Source of the DNA: Peribacillus muralis
Lineage (GTDB): Bacteria; Bacillota; Bacilli; Bacillales; DSM-1321
Reading direction: 5' to 3'
Assembly (NCBI RefSeq): GCF_001645685.2
Contig: NZ_CP017080.1
Coordinates: 2,656,001 to 2,720,000, forward strand
DNA length: 64,000 nucleotides
Below the pieces are notes generated by a model, which searched no databases, had not been told where the DNA came from, and saw only the letters and a program-made list of their open reading frames with translations. The position numbers and the translations under genes are program-made. Numbering within the stretch: the first letter of the stretch is position 1; the number at the start of each line of letters is the position of its first letter. This document shows, one piece after another, positions 1 through 7,335 of the stretch.

Positions 1-1
1 T

Positions 2-373
2 ATTGAAGACTTAAAGCTTGAAAATGCAAAATTCCTTGCTGACTCCTTGCTTGCAGAAAATAAGGAAGGGTTCATCTACCATATATTCGAAGAAAGCTCA
101 CTGAAAGAACTGCAATATTTAGCAGCTATGATTGTAAAAAAAGAAAAAGCGCTCGTATTATTGGCGTCCCGCAAAGATCAAAAAGTCATTTTCTCCAACA
201 GTGGACAACTGCCCATTCATTGCGGCCAATATTTCAAAGCCGAGCTCAGTCCCTTTAACGGAAAAGGCGGCGGAAGTGAACAAGCTGCTCAAGCAGGGTT
301 TAGCTCACAAGATGATTTGCTAGCCTTCTACCGGTTCACTGTGGAAAAATTCAGTCAAACATCCCTTGATTGA
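2..373 (+). CDS. C-terminal part of an alanyl-tRNA editing / DHHA1-domain protein (5' truncated by window)
   Basis: The reading frame is open from base 2 and ends with TGA at 373, so the 5' part lies outside the window. The visible 123 residues resemble the DHHA1 domain found at the C-terminus of alanyl-tRNA synthetases and stand-alone AlaX-type editing proteins: a hydrophobic strand ending in LLASR, then the glycine-rich GKGGGS...AQAGF motif that marks this domain. Such proteins hydrolyse Ser-tRNA(Ala) or Gly-tRNA(Ala). The frame ends about 45 residues after this motif with no further domain, which fits either an AlaRS C-terminus or an AlaX-2-like protein; I favour the latter but cannot see the catalytic part. 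The TTG at 47 is internal, not a start. Confidence 0.75.
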   Translation: MEDLKLENAKFLADSLLAENKEGFIYHIFEESSLKELQYLAAMIVKKEKALVLLASRKDQKVIFSNSGQLPIHCGQYFKAELSPFNGKGGGSEQAAQAGFSSQDDLLAFYRFTVEKFSQTSLD

Positions 374-492
374 AGCGGTGGCGAGAGCATCAATCTTATA
401 AAGATTTGCAATATGGATTAGAACGATAGTGGAAGACGTCCCTAAGGATATGTGTCCAAGCGGGGATACTGATAAAATCATCGTAAAGAAAA

Positions 493-540
493 AAAGAAGT
501 TGAATACCTACTATATGTAGATAATCAACTTCTTTTATTT
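493..540 (+). terminator. Rho-independent terminator
   Basis: An 11-bp stem (493-503 with 525-535) has a loop of about 21 nt and is followed by a T-rich tail. It lies about 120 nt downstream of the DHHA1 gene and probably ends its transcript. Confidence 0.6.
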
Positions 541-639
541 ATTATAAGTTGATGAAGGTGTTCCTGTTAATTATTCAAAGGGACACTTTTTCGGTAAACT
601 TCAGAAAACTCAGTTCCCAACGTGGACAGCAACGGGCTA

Positions 640-805
640 AAAACAATACTCTGGCAAGCAAGTTTCCACACCTTTGTGTTAACTCCGAGTGGAATGGAGC
701 GGAAAGAGTGAGAATCCTGCCGTAATGCGCGTATACGTGGGATTTCACAAGCTGAAATTCGCCTCTGGGTAAAGGAATGCCAGCGGTGCAATGAATGCCC
801 GTAGT
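640..805 (+). repeat. Degenerate Bacillus-type intergenic repeat, copy 1
   Basis: The block order GTGGAATGGAGCGGAAAG - GAGAATCCTGCCG - GCGTATACGTGGGATTTC - AAGCTGAAATTCGCCTC - GAATGCC matches, with many substitutions, the widespread element whose intact form reads like GAGACTCCTGCGGG ... GAGACCCCGCAGG ... GAGGAGGCTCACGG. A second, better preserved relative lies at 48225-48395. Assignment is from memory of the consensus. Confidence 0.45.
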
Positions 806-900
806 CCAAATCCTCCAGGATAGTTAAGTACTTACCTTAAAAAATCATCTTATCGAGAGTCCGTCAATAGTCTGAGAGGGCCAAACCGCGCTCTTTCCCA

Positions 901-1314
901 TTATTCTTCTACCTTCAATTTTCGTATTCCATGCTCTTCGATATGAATGTGATACTTTTCTTCAAGCTCCATAAGACGTTTAAACGCTTCTTCTTGATTA
1001 TATTCTTGTTCCTCAGATTCCGCGATAAACTCTTTTCTCGCCAAGTGATAGGCGAGTTTATCCTGGAAGACGCCTTCTTCATACTCGTCTATCACTTTAT
1101 GAAGTTGATCTTCCAACTCCCTGCTTATATCATATAGCTCATATTCCGGCACAAATTGCACCCCTTCGATGCCGAAATCTTTGGCATAGGAATTGATGTA
1201 CTGTTCCATCTCCCCAAACTCTTTATTGTTTTCCGTATCGGAAGCGACCCAATATCCATATTGAACCATTTTGAATAACGTTTCATATTGTTTTTTTGTG
1301 AAATTAATCTTCAT
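901..1314 (-). CDS. Hypothetical protein, 137 aa, acidic
   Basis: I do not recognise the family. The start ATG at 1314 has an AAGGGG ribosome binding site about 9 nt upstream. The product is soluble, very rich in Glu and Lys, has no signal peptide or membrane segment, and is predicted to be largely helical, with an N-terminal KKQYETLFKMVQYGYW stretch reminiscent of small Bacillus cytosolic proteins of unknown function. It is co-directional with the 63-residue gene at 1388-1579, but a terminator-like hairpin separates them, so they may be expressed separately. Function unknown. Confidence 0.75.
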   Translation of the reverse strand: MKINFTKKQYETLFKMVQYGYWVASDTENNKEFGEMEQYINSYAKDFGIEGVQFVPEYELYDISRELEDQLHKVIDEYEEGVFQDKLAYHLARKEFIAESEEQEYNQEEAFKRLMELEEKYHIHIEEHGIRKLKVEE

Positions 1315-1340
1315 TGTTCAAAACCCCTTTTTATCGATAC

Positions 1341-1382
1341 TAAAAAGAATAAACCGCATTGGAACAAAAGTCCAATGCGGTT
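1341..1382 (-). terminator. Terminator between two small minus-strand genes
   Basis: An 11-bp perfect stem (1382-1372 with 1362-1352 on the minus strand) is followed by TATTCTTTTT. It lies immediately after the stop of the 63-aa gene and before the 137-aa gene. Confidence 0.7.
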
Positions 1383-1387
1383 CATCT

Positions 1388-1579
1388 TCAATCCGATATT
1401 TCCGTTACGGAAAAATAAGCTGCCTTCTCCGTATCCACGACATAATGACAATCGCCTTTAACCAAATTATAATATCGGTGCTTTTGAATATTTGAAATCA
1501 TTTGAGTTGAGTCATCACCTTCAACCTCATGCTCTATTTCTTTACCTCCTGGAAAATAAAAACCAACTTTCAAAGTCAT
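1388..1579 (-). CDS. Hypothetical small protein, 63 aa
   Basis: Unrecognised. The start ATG at 1579 follows a GGATGAG-type ribosome binding site. The product starts MTLKVGFYFPGGKEIEHEVEG and contains a short beta-rich region ending in VVDTEKAAYFSVTEISD, which suggests a compact beta/alpha fold. No signal peptide or membrane segment. A strong terminator directly after the stop supports a real transcription unit. Function unknown. Confidence 0.65.
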   Translation of the reverse strand: MTLKVGFYFPGGKEIEHEVEGDDSTQMISNIQKHRYYNLVKGDCHYVVDTEKAAYFSVTEISD

Positions 1580-1722
1580 CTTCTCATCCTTCCCTTCATC
1601 TAGTTGAATCGCTCTTTTATTTCATTTCCCTTATAAGGTAGTTATAAACATAATTTAAATGCTTATTCACCCTTCCCATGATATTCTAGGTAAAAAACAA
1701 TAAAAGCAAAGGGTGTTTTTTA

Positions 1723-2244
1723 ATGAAAATAAGAAAAGCGATGGAGAACGATATAAAAGGTATAGCCCAAGTGCATGTAAATAGTTGGCAATCAACTTAT
1801 GCAGGAATTCTCCCACATCACTATTTAGCTTCATTGAACATTGAAACCCGGATGAAAAATTGGCAAAGGAATTTAAAAATGCTGCATAATGTCACATTTG
1901 TAGCCGAAAATTCCGACGGGGAAATCATCGGTTTTGCATCAGGCGGGCCTGAACAAACGAATGACCCGCATATACAAGGTGAAGTGTATGCCATCTATTT
2001 CTTAAAAGAATATCAGCGACAGGGACTCGGCAAGCAAATGATAAAAACGGTAATTGATGAACTTATGAAAATGGGCCATAAGAATTTAATCATTTGGGCT
2101 TTAAAGGATAATCCTTCATGCGGCTTTTACGAGACTTTAGGAGGTCTGGCCGTTGCTGAAAAGACGGTTAAAATGGCTGGCATCGAGCTAATCGAAGTAG
2201 GATACGGGTGGAAGGATATCCAGGATATCCTGATTCATTTGTGA
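1723..2244 (+). CDS. GNAT family N-acetyltransferase
   Basis: The 173-aa product is a full-length GNAT acetyltransferase that transfers an acetyl group from acetyl-CoA to an unknown amine. The N-terminus IRKAMENDIKGIAQVHVNSW is a typical GNAT entry, and the acetyl-CoA pyrophosphate loop is visible as YQRQGLGKQM (the Q/RxxGxG/A motif) near residue 105. A C-terminal NPSCGFYETLGG matches the usual N...FYE.LG motif. The start ATG has an AAAGGGTG ribosome binding site. It stands alone between oppositely oriented genes. Substrate not predictable. Confidence 0.88.
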   Translation: MKIRKAMENDIKGIAQVHVNSWQSTYAGILPHHYLASLNIETRMKNWQRNLKMLHNVTFVAENSDGEIIGFASGGPEQTNDPHIQGEVYAIYFLKEYQRQGLGKQMIKTVIDELMKMGHKNLIIWALKDNPSCGFYETLGGLAVAEKTVKMAGIELIEVGYGWKDIQDILIHL

Positions 2245-2282
2245 AGTTTCCAAGGTGCAGGTCAACATCCACCCCCTATATT

Positions 2283-4541
2283 TCACGTCTCGATAAGGAA
2301 GGCGTCTTTCTTCCGGCCTAAAAAATATAGACGATGCAACGGCCTTGTCATCGTGACGTATAGCAGTTTGATGTCAAGGTCATTTTCGGTGCCATACGTT
2401 TCCTCCAGCGATATGGCAAAGACAACATCGAATTCCAGCCCCTTGGCTTGGTATGAAGGAACGATGAGGGTTTTGTCCTTCGGTATGCTTCCGGCCTCGT
2501 CTATTAGGTGGAAGGCTTGACTGTATTCGCTTAGCTTATCGTCAGCCAGTTTACAATCCTTCATCGTTTTGGCAATCACCGCAAACGTTTTAAAGCCCTC
2601 CTCTTTAAGCGTTTCAATCCGGTCAATCAGCTCTTCTTCCCACCCACCCTTGTCAATGGAGATGAATTCAGGTTCCCTGCCATGACGGACAACAGGTTCA
2701 ACTTCAGGGAAATCATATGTTAATAACTGAAGAACTTGATTAGCCTGGTTCATGATTTCGACGGTCGTCCTGTAGCTTTTTTGTAATTCCGTATATGTCG
2801 CCCGCGGGAAAATACGCCGGTGGACCTCCTCCCACGTTTGTAAGCCCCGGTATGAATGGATGCCTTGTGCCAAGTCACCTACCAATGTGAACATATCCGT
2901 ATCCACTGCCGTCTTGAGTGCTTGTAACTGCATGAAGCTATAATCCTGTGCTTCATCGATGACGACATTTTTTGCTTTGTTATCTTTGGCGACACCGAAA
3001 AGCCGCTCCTGAAGATATAATAATGCACCCAAATCTTCGGTTTCATAGTTTTTCATGGAAAACAATCTTCGATTATAGGCACACAATGTATCAGCATCTT
3101 CCAAAGTCAGTTTTCCGTTACTGTACGAGGCCAGCCGCCCAGGGTCTCCAAACAATTCCTCGTAGTATTGGAAGAGGTCTTTCATTTGAAATTGCTTGAA
3201 ATAGGTTTTTACAGAAGTTCGGATCGCCTTTTGAACCTGCCTGATCCGCTCCTCCTTTTTATCGTGGCATTTCGTAACAAATTCCTTACGTATGACCGGA
3301 TCGATATTTTTATAGAGTGCCTTTTCGATCTTAGCCTCATAAAATTCAGTGACCCGCTCAATGATAGTTTTCTTTTTCAATTTCACTTCATTTTGTAATA
3401 TGGCCTTCAGTTTATCCAATCTGGTGTATAGAGGCAAATACCAATAATCCTCTTCCAATAACCTGACGAACTTCTTAGCCGAATAAAGGCGATACTTATC
3501 ACAATAAAAATCAGCATCCGGATGAAATCCGCTGAATATATCCTTCACATATTCGTCCAAAATATTTTTGAACCCAGGAGAGCCCTTCAAGCCTGAAATC
3601 CAGACTGCGGCCTTTGTTTCTTCATCATCCTTCTCCAGCAATCGAATTAACTTATCGTCTGCTGCAAGCTTCACTTGTTTTCCGATTGCCGCCTGGACAT
3701 ATTCGGCGAATGTGAATTGCTTTACTTTTTCAACACCCAATTCAGGCAATGCCTCCGATATGTAATCGATGAATACCCTGTTCGGAGCCAAAATCATCAA
3801 TTGCCGTGGGTCGAACATGTCTTTATAGTGATAAATGAAATAGGATATCCTATGCAAAGCGATTGTTGTTTTGCCACTGCCTGCGGCCCCCTGAACGATG
3901 ATCGGTTTATTCAAATCCGCACGAATGATTTTATTTTGCTCTTCCTGAATCGTCGTAATGATATCGGTCAACCGATTGCTTGAGCTTTTGGAAAGGGATT
4001 CCTGCAACAATTCATCCGTTGTCGTTAAATCGATGTCCCTTACCTCTTCCAGGATACCTTCCTCGATCATTAGCTGTCTCTTTAACGTAATGTTACCGCT
4101 AAAAGTTTCCCCTTCGGCTTCGTATTCTATTTGGCCAATCCTTCCTTCGTAATAAAGATTGGCAATTGGTGATCGCCAGTCGACGATAATCTGTTCCTGG
4201 CTTTCCCTCTGGTAAAGGGAGGTTTTTCCGAAATAAAGCATCTCACCGCTGCCGCCATCATTTCTTTCAAAATCGACTCTAGCAAAATAAGGCTTTTTAC
4301 TCGCCTTCCGCAGACTCTCCAGTTCAGTTTTGGACATTTCAAAAAAGTTCGCTGTCGTCAGCAGCTGAGAATACAATCCGGATTCAGACCAATCCGCATC
4401 ACCAAAAGCTTCTTGCATATTCCGCTGAAATTGATCTTTGCTCGTTTCTGAGGTTTTGATGACTACATCGATATAGCGTTTAGTAAAATCCAGCCTTTTC
4501 CGCTCCTTCTCAAAATCCGGATGACTTCCCAAATCTCCCAC
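2283..4541 (-). CDS. helD: RNA polymerase recycling motor ATPase HelD
   Basis: The 752-aa product matches Bacillus HelD, a UvrD/Rep-like superfamily 1 ATPase that binds RNA polymerase and pulls it off nucleic acid. The N-terminal 100 residues form the coiled-coil arm that enters the secondary channel. Walker A is GAAGSGKTT at about residues 218-226, Walker B is VIDEAQDYS, and a late KGLEFDVVFA motif belongs to the second RecA-like domain. Start choice is uncertain: GTG at 4541 sits only about 2 nt from the AAGGGAG ribosome binding site, whereas TTG at 4532 has about 10 nt spacing and is likely the true start. Length is close to the B. subtilis protein. Monocistronic. Confidence 0.92.
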   Translation of the reverse strand: MGDLGSHPDFEKERKRLDFTKRYIDVVIKTSETSKDQFQRNMQEAFGDADWSESGLYSQLLTTANFFEMSKTELESLRKASKKPYFARVDFERNDGGSGEMLYFGKTSLYQRESQEQIIVDWRSPIANLYYEGRIGQIEYEAEGETFSGNITLKRQLMIEEGILEEVRDIDLTTTDELLQESLSKSSSNRLTDIITTIQEEQNKIIRADLNKPIIVQGAAGSGKTTIALHRISYFIYHYKDMFDPRQLMILAPNRVFIDYISEALPELGVEKVKQFTFAEYVQAAIGKQVKLAADDKLIRLLEKDDEETKAAVWISGLKGSPGFKNILDEYVKDIFSGFHPDADFYCDKYRLYSAKKFVRLLEEDYWYLPLYTRLDKLKAILQNEVKLKKKTIIERVTEFYEAKIEKALYKNIDPVIRKEFVTKCHDKKEERIRQVQKAIRTSVKTYFKQFQMKDLFQYYEELFGDPGRLASYSNGKLTLEDADTLCAYNRRLFSMKNYETEDLGALLYLQERLFGVAKDNKAKNVVIDEAQDYSFMQLQALKTAVDTDMFTLVGDLAQGIHSYRGLQTWEEVHRRIFPRATYTELQKSYRTTVEIMNQANQVLQLLTYDFPEVEPVVRHGREPEFISIDKGGWEEELIDRIETLKEEGFKTFAVIAKTMKDCKLADDKLSEYSQAFHLIDEAGSIPKDKTLIVPSYQAKGLEFDVVFAISLEETYGTENDLDIKLLYVTMTRPLHRLYFLGRKKDAFLIET

Positions 4542-4864
4542 TCTCCCTTCACTTTTAAACCGATACTAAGATGAAATGGACATTCATACTATCAGAAAAC
4601 CTTATGGTTGACAAATCTAAATGCATGATTCTTCCAATTTTGATTTAACTTTATATAGTCGACTGCTACAGGATCCAGATGCGTGTAATCAACACTTTGG
4701 GAAAAAAATCCTGATGAGGCTGATCTTAAACTTTATCTCATTTTTCGTAATGTTAAGCCTTTTCGTACTAGGAAGCATAAGCTGATGAGAATTAATATGT
4801 CTGGGAGGTATGCGCAGAAGTTGAACGAGGTGAGAGGGACTGCTTGAAGCTTTCGTTAATAAAA
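4542..4864. other. Intergenic stretch without a recognised gene
   Basis: It holds the upstream region of helD (minus strand) and about 250 bp of unassigned sequence. Short open stretches (for example ATGAGGCTGATC... near 4713) code for a hydrophobic 20-odd residue peptide without a convincing ribosome binding site. I see no clear promoter, RNA or repeat. Confidence 0.4.
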
Positions 4865-4865
4865 C

Positions 4866-4899
4866 AAGAACAAAGGAGTGGAGAAATGACCTCCACCCC
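4866..4899 (-). terminator. Terminator of the coiled-coil gene
   Basis: On the minus strand a GGGGTGGAG / CTCCACTCC stem (4899-4891 with 4883-4875) is followed by TTTGTTCTTGTTTT. It lies just downstream of the stop codon at 4921. Confidence 0.65.
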
Positions 4900-4920
4900 C
4901 TTACTATTATAATGTAAATA

Positions 4921-5655
4921 TTATTTTATGGAGCCTTCTCCTGTTGCCGTAGGTTTTATATCGGTAGTTGCTCCGGAATCAACACTTGTCAAGGTTGTAT
5001 TGACTGCATCCATTTCCTTCTGGGTAAGCGGCTGATCATCTTTGGTTTGTTCTTTAACGCTTTTCACTGCCTCACCATGTGCCTTGACTTCATCATTGGC
5101 TTTCTGAACCTCTTTTTCTAGCTGCGCCACTAATTTATCTGCTTCTTCAGCTTTTTGTTCAGCATATATAAGCAAACCTTCGTATTTAGCAATCTTTTCT
5201 TTCGTTGCATTCAACTCCGTTACTTTCGAATTATACTCGTTAGTCTTAGTATTTAGAGCCGCCCTGGTCGCGTCCAAATTCGTGTTGGAATCGTTTAAGC
5301 TTGTTTTTAGATTTGTAATATCAGCTTTAAGTGAAGCGATGTCCGTTGTTAGATTATCTTTTTCTGAGGTCATATTTTTAATATCTTTATTTAATTTTGA
5401 AATCTCGTTTTTCTTCCCGCTGATGATGTCATTCGCTTCATTAATTTTAGAATTAGCACTATCCCGTAAAGTATTGATCTTGTTCACCAAGGTTTTCTCA
5501 TTTCCTTCAAATTGAGTTAACTTTGTTCCTGCTTCTTTAACAAAATCGGTAGCCTGCTGCAATGTGCCAGTCCCTGTGAATACCAGCCCAGCCCCAGCCA
5601 AAGTAAAACCTCCTAATACTACACCTGCCGCAATCTTACTTGTAAATAAACCCAT
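4921..5655 (-). CDS. Membrane-anchored coiled-coil protein of unknown function
   Basis: The 244-aa product begins with a short cytosolic start and one hydrophobic segment (about residues 8-30, rich in Gly, Ala, Val and Leu) that should anchor it in the membrane. Residues 35 to about 205 are a long coiled coil made of Asn, Lys, Asp, Thr and Glu-rich heptads with no proline. The tail after residue 205 is low-complexity and Thr/Ser/Gly-rich. No catalytic motif is visible. The ATG has a GGAGGAAGAGTAA ribosome binding site. The gene stands alone beside a 1.7-kb gene-poor region, with its own terminator. It could be an envelope scaffold protein; function not inferable. Confidence 0.75.
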   Translation of the reverse strand: MGLFTSKIAAGVVLGGFTLAGAGLVFTGTGTLQQATDFVKEAGTKLTQFEGNEKTLVNKINTLRDSANSKINEANDIISGKKNEISKLNKDIKNMTSEKDNLTTDIASLKADITNLKTSLNDSNTNLDATRAALNTKTNEYNSKVTELNATKEKIAKYEGLLIYAEQKAEEADKLVAQLEKEVQKANDEVKAHGEAVKSVKEQTKDDQPLTQKEMDAVNTTLTSVDSGATTDIKPTATGEGSIK

Positions 5656-6204
5656 TTACTCTTCCTCCAAATGATTAAATATCGACCAACGAACGCTACC
5701 GTACGTTGCCTTTACTACTAATTTTTCAATTTAACGCTTGAAACATAAAAAAAGAGCCTTGAATGGCACAAAACAGCTTATTACATATCGTTCAAGTTTT
5801 CTTATTTATATGAACTCCCATATTGTTCAACGCATACAATTACGTTAAATATCCATCGGCTTAAACTGACAAAATCTCTCGTGACTATATAGAAAATATT
5901 CACTGCTGAAGAACTTCTCTTATTTGCAACCTTTTGTAAACATGCTTTTTTCCATCAAAACACCCACTACCCTAAATGCGGCGGAAGCAGTAAGAGTTTA
6001 TAAAAACACAACTATTTCATCCATATTAGGCAACCTGAACCACTGCTCAGTCAATCATAAAAGTTCCTCCCATTACATAAGTCACAATTATTTATATTAC
6101 GGATATAAAAGGAATTTACAATGAGTCTTTGGACCTTTATATATGAACGGAAAAGATTTTCTATCCCTTCCACGAATTTTGTTTGAAATCAAATGCCCTT
6201 TTAT

Positions 6205-6352
6205 ACTTTTTTCCCATTAACCGTTTGTTTTTACTGATTACCTTTTATTTCCTGAGAAATAAGATACAATATATTGGATGGCATAGTTTGAAGAATCAAC
6301 TGAACTTGTGTTAAAAGTATTGACACACAAGTATTTTGGAGTAGGCAACAGA
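6205..6352 (+). repeat. Decayed duplicate of the ykpA leader
   Basis: This stretch aligns in order with the region just upstream of ykpA. A 15-nt block GAAATAAGATACAAT is identical at 6256-6270 and 7207-7221, a 13-nt block AAGTATTTTGGAG is identical at 6329-6341 and 7311-7323, and the sequence before the first block (TTTGTTTTTACTGATTACC versus TTGTTTTTGCTAATGAACC) is also similar. The true ykpA leader has about 31 nt more between the blocks. Confidence 0.7.
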
Positions 6353-6400
6353 AAAATCACTTTAAATACTGTAGGTTTTTCGGAGTGTCATCTCAATCGG
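6353..6400 (+). pseudogene. Remnant of the 5' end of an ABC-F (ykpA-like) gene
   Basis: Directly after the duplicated leader the frame reads KITLNTVGFSE, against MITVNNVGLRYG at the start of ykpA. The ATG has become AAA, and within a few codons the similarity ends. The spacing from the duplicated GGAG to the lost start (11 nt) is almost the same as in ykpA (12 nt). This looks like a truncated, dead second copy. Confidence 0.55.
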
Positions 6401-7206
6401 TTTAATACTGGGAGAGCGAGAAAGTGATCATATCACCAATGTGGTAATCTACTTGACAAATGCAAAAGCTATCTCCTCCCAATATTGACATTACTAAAAA
6501 ACTCGAACTGAAGGTGGACGTGCATTGTTTGACCTTCCTGCCTTTTCTAAAGTGAAAATGCTGAAACTAACGATACATGCTTTGCTCATACGCATTTTAT
6601 TTAGCTTATTTCGTTCATAAAAGAATTAGTTCCGACGTATTTTGCATACCAGTACTCATGTTTTTTTGGATGATGATGGCTATAAAAAAACATTTATCAA
6701 AAATAAAATATATTCTCCTGTGGTTATCTTTGAAATATTAATTCTATGTATCTTTATACCTTTTCCCTTCAATCAAAATTCAACAAGCCATATGGTATCC
6801 GGGTAATATCCCGCATCCTATTCCGTTCATCTTCTTCCAAAAGCTCATATTTGTGTGAACATATAGGATTGACCATATGTCACTCAGCGAAGCTGAAAGC
6901 ATGTCCGCTTGAACAATCGTCCAGTATGTCTCCTGACTAACACCTGGAAAAGGCATATGTTCTCCATTTATTTCTTTAAGAACCGGCACCTCCTCCAATA
7001 TTAGATGAAATCGATGTAAGCAGGATCTCCATTTAGCGCATATGAAAAAATGACACGTACCCTCAATTCAGTTTGCAATTGATAATTAGTAAGTATCAGT
7101 TATCCTCATTCATTACAGGAAATGGTAGCCCCATATCCATTGTCAAAGTAATCAAATTTTTTACTGTATTCACTTGTTTTTGCTAATGAACCTTTAAATT
7201 TCAACT

Positions 7207-7335
7207 GAAATAAGATACAATTTAAATGATGCACAGTTTAAAGCATACATGAATGTAAACTGTCTTTTATGTGACACATCAAAAAAATAATGAAACTTAT
7301 GTTGAAACAAAAGTATTTTGGAGGAATGTAAATAA
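7207..7335 (+). promoter_or_regulatory. ykpA 5' leader with hairpin
   Basis: The leader contains the AAGATACAAT element, which could include a -10 box, then an 8-bp stem with 15-nt loop (7233-7240 with 7256-7263), and ends in the TTTTGGAGG ribosome binding site at about 7317-7325. Several ABC-F genes in Firmicutes are controlled by leader attenuation; a structured leader of roughly 110 nt here is compatible with that, but no clear terminator hairpin is present, so the mechanism is open. Confidence 0.4.

Larger units (their letters stand above)
374..900. other. Gene-free stretch with a decayed intergenic repeat
   Basis: No convincing gene. The first part holds a terminator. From about 640 to 805 the sequence looks like a degraded copy of a short intergenic repeat common in Bacillus-type genomes: a GAGTGGAATGGAGCGGAAAG block, then a GAGAATCCTGCCG block, then decayed GC-rich arms ending GAATGCCCGTAG. 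A minus-strand reading frame through it (809-567) has no plausible start or product and is taken as chance. Confidence 0.5.
5656..7335. other. 1.7-kb gene-poor region upstream of ykpA
   Basis: AT-rich DNA without a convincing intact gene. It holds the upstream region of the coiled-coil gene, a decayed duplicate of the ykpA leader and first codons (about 6205-6400), unassigned sequence, and the genuine ykpA leader (about 7160-7335). A minus-strand frame at 6998-6780 (72 codons) has a GGAGGAGG-like motif at its 5' end but only a non-ATG start; I could not recognise its product. The mixture of fragments suggests an old insertion or duplication now decaying. Confidence 0.5.

Noticed and set aside
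567..809. Minus-strand 80-codon frame starting M D Y G H S
   Set aside because: It runs across the decayed intergenic repeat, has no ribosome binding site, and its protein looks like a translated repeat.
6780..6998. Minus-strand 72-codon frame in the ykpA upstream region
   Set aside because: Unrecognisable product and a non-ATG start; it lies in a region with duplication remnants.
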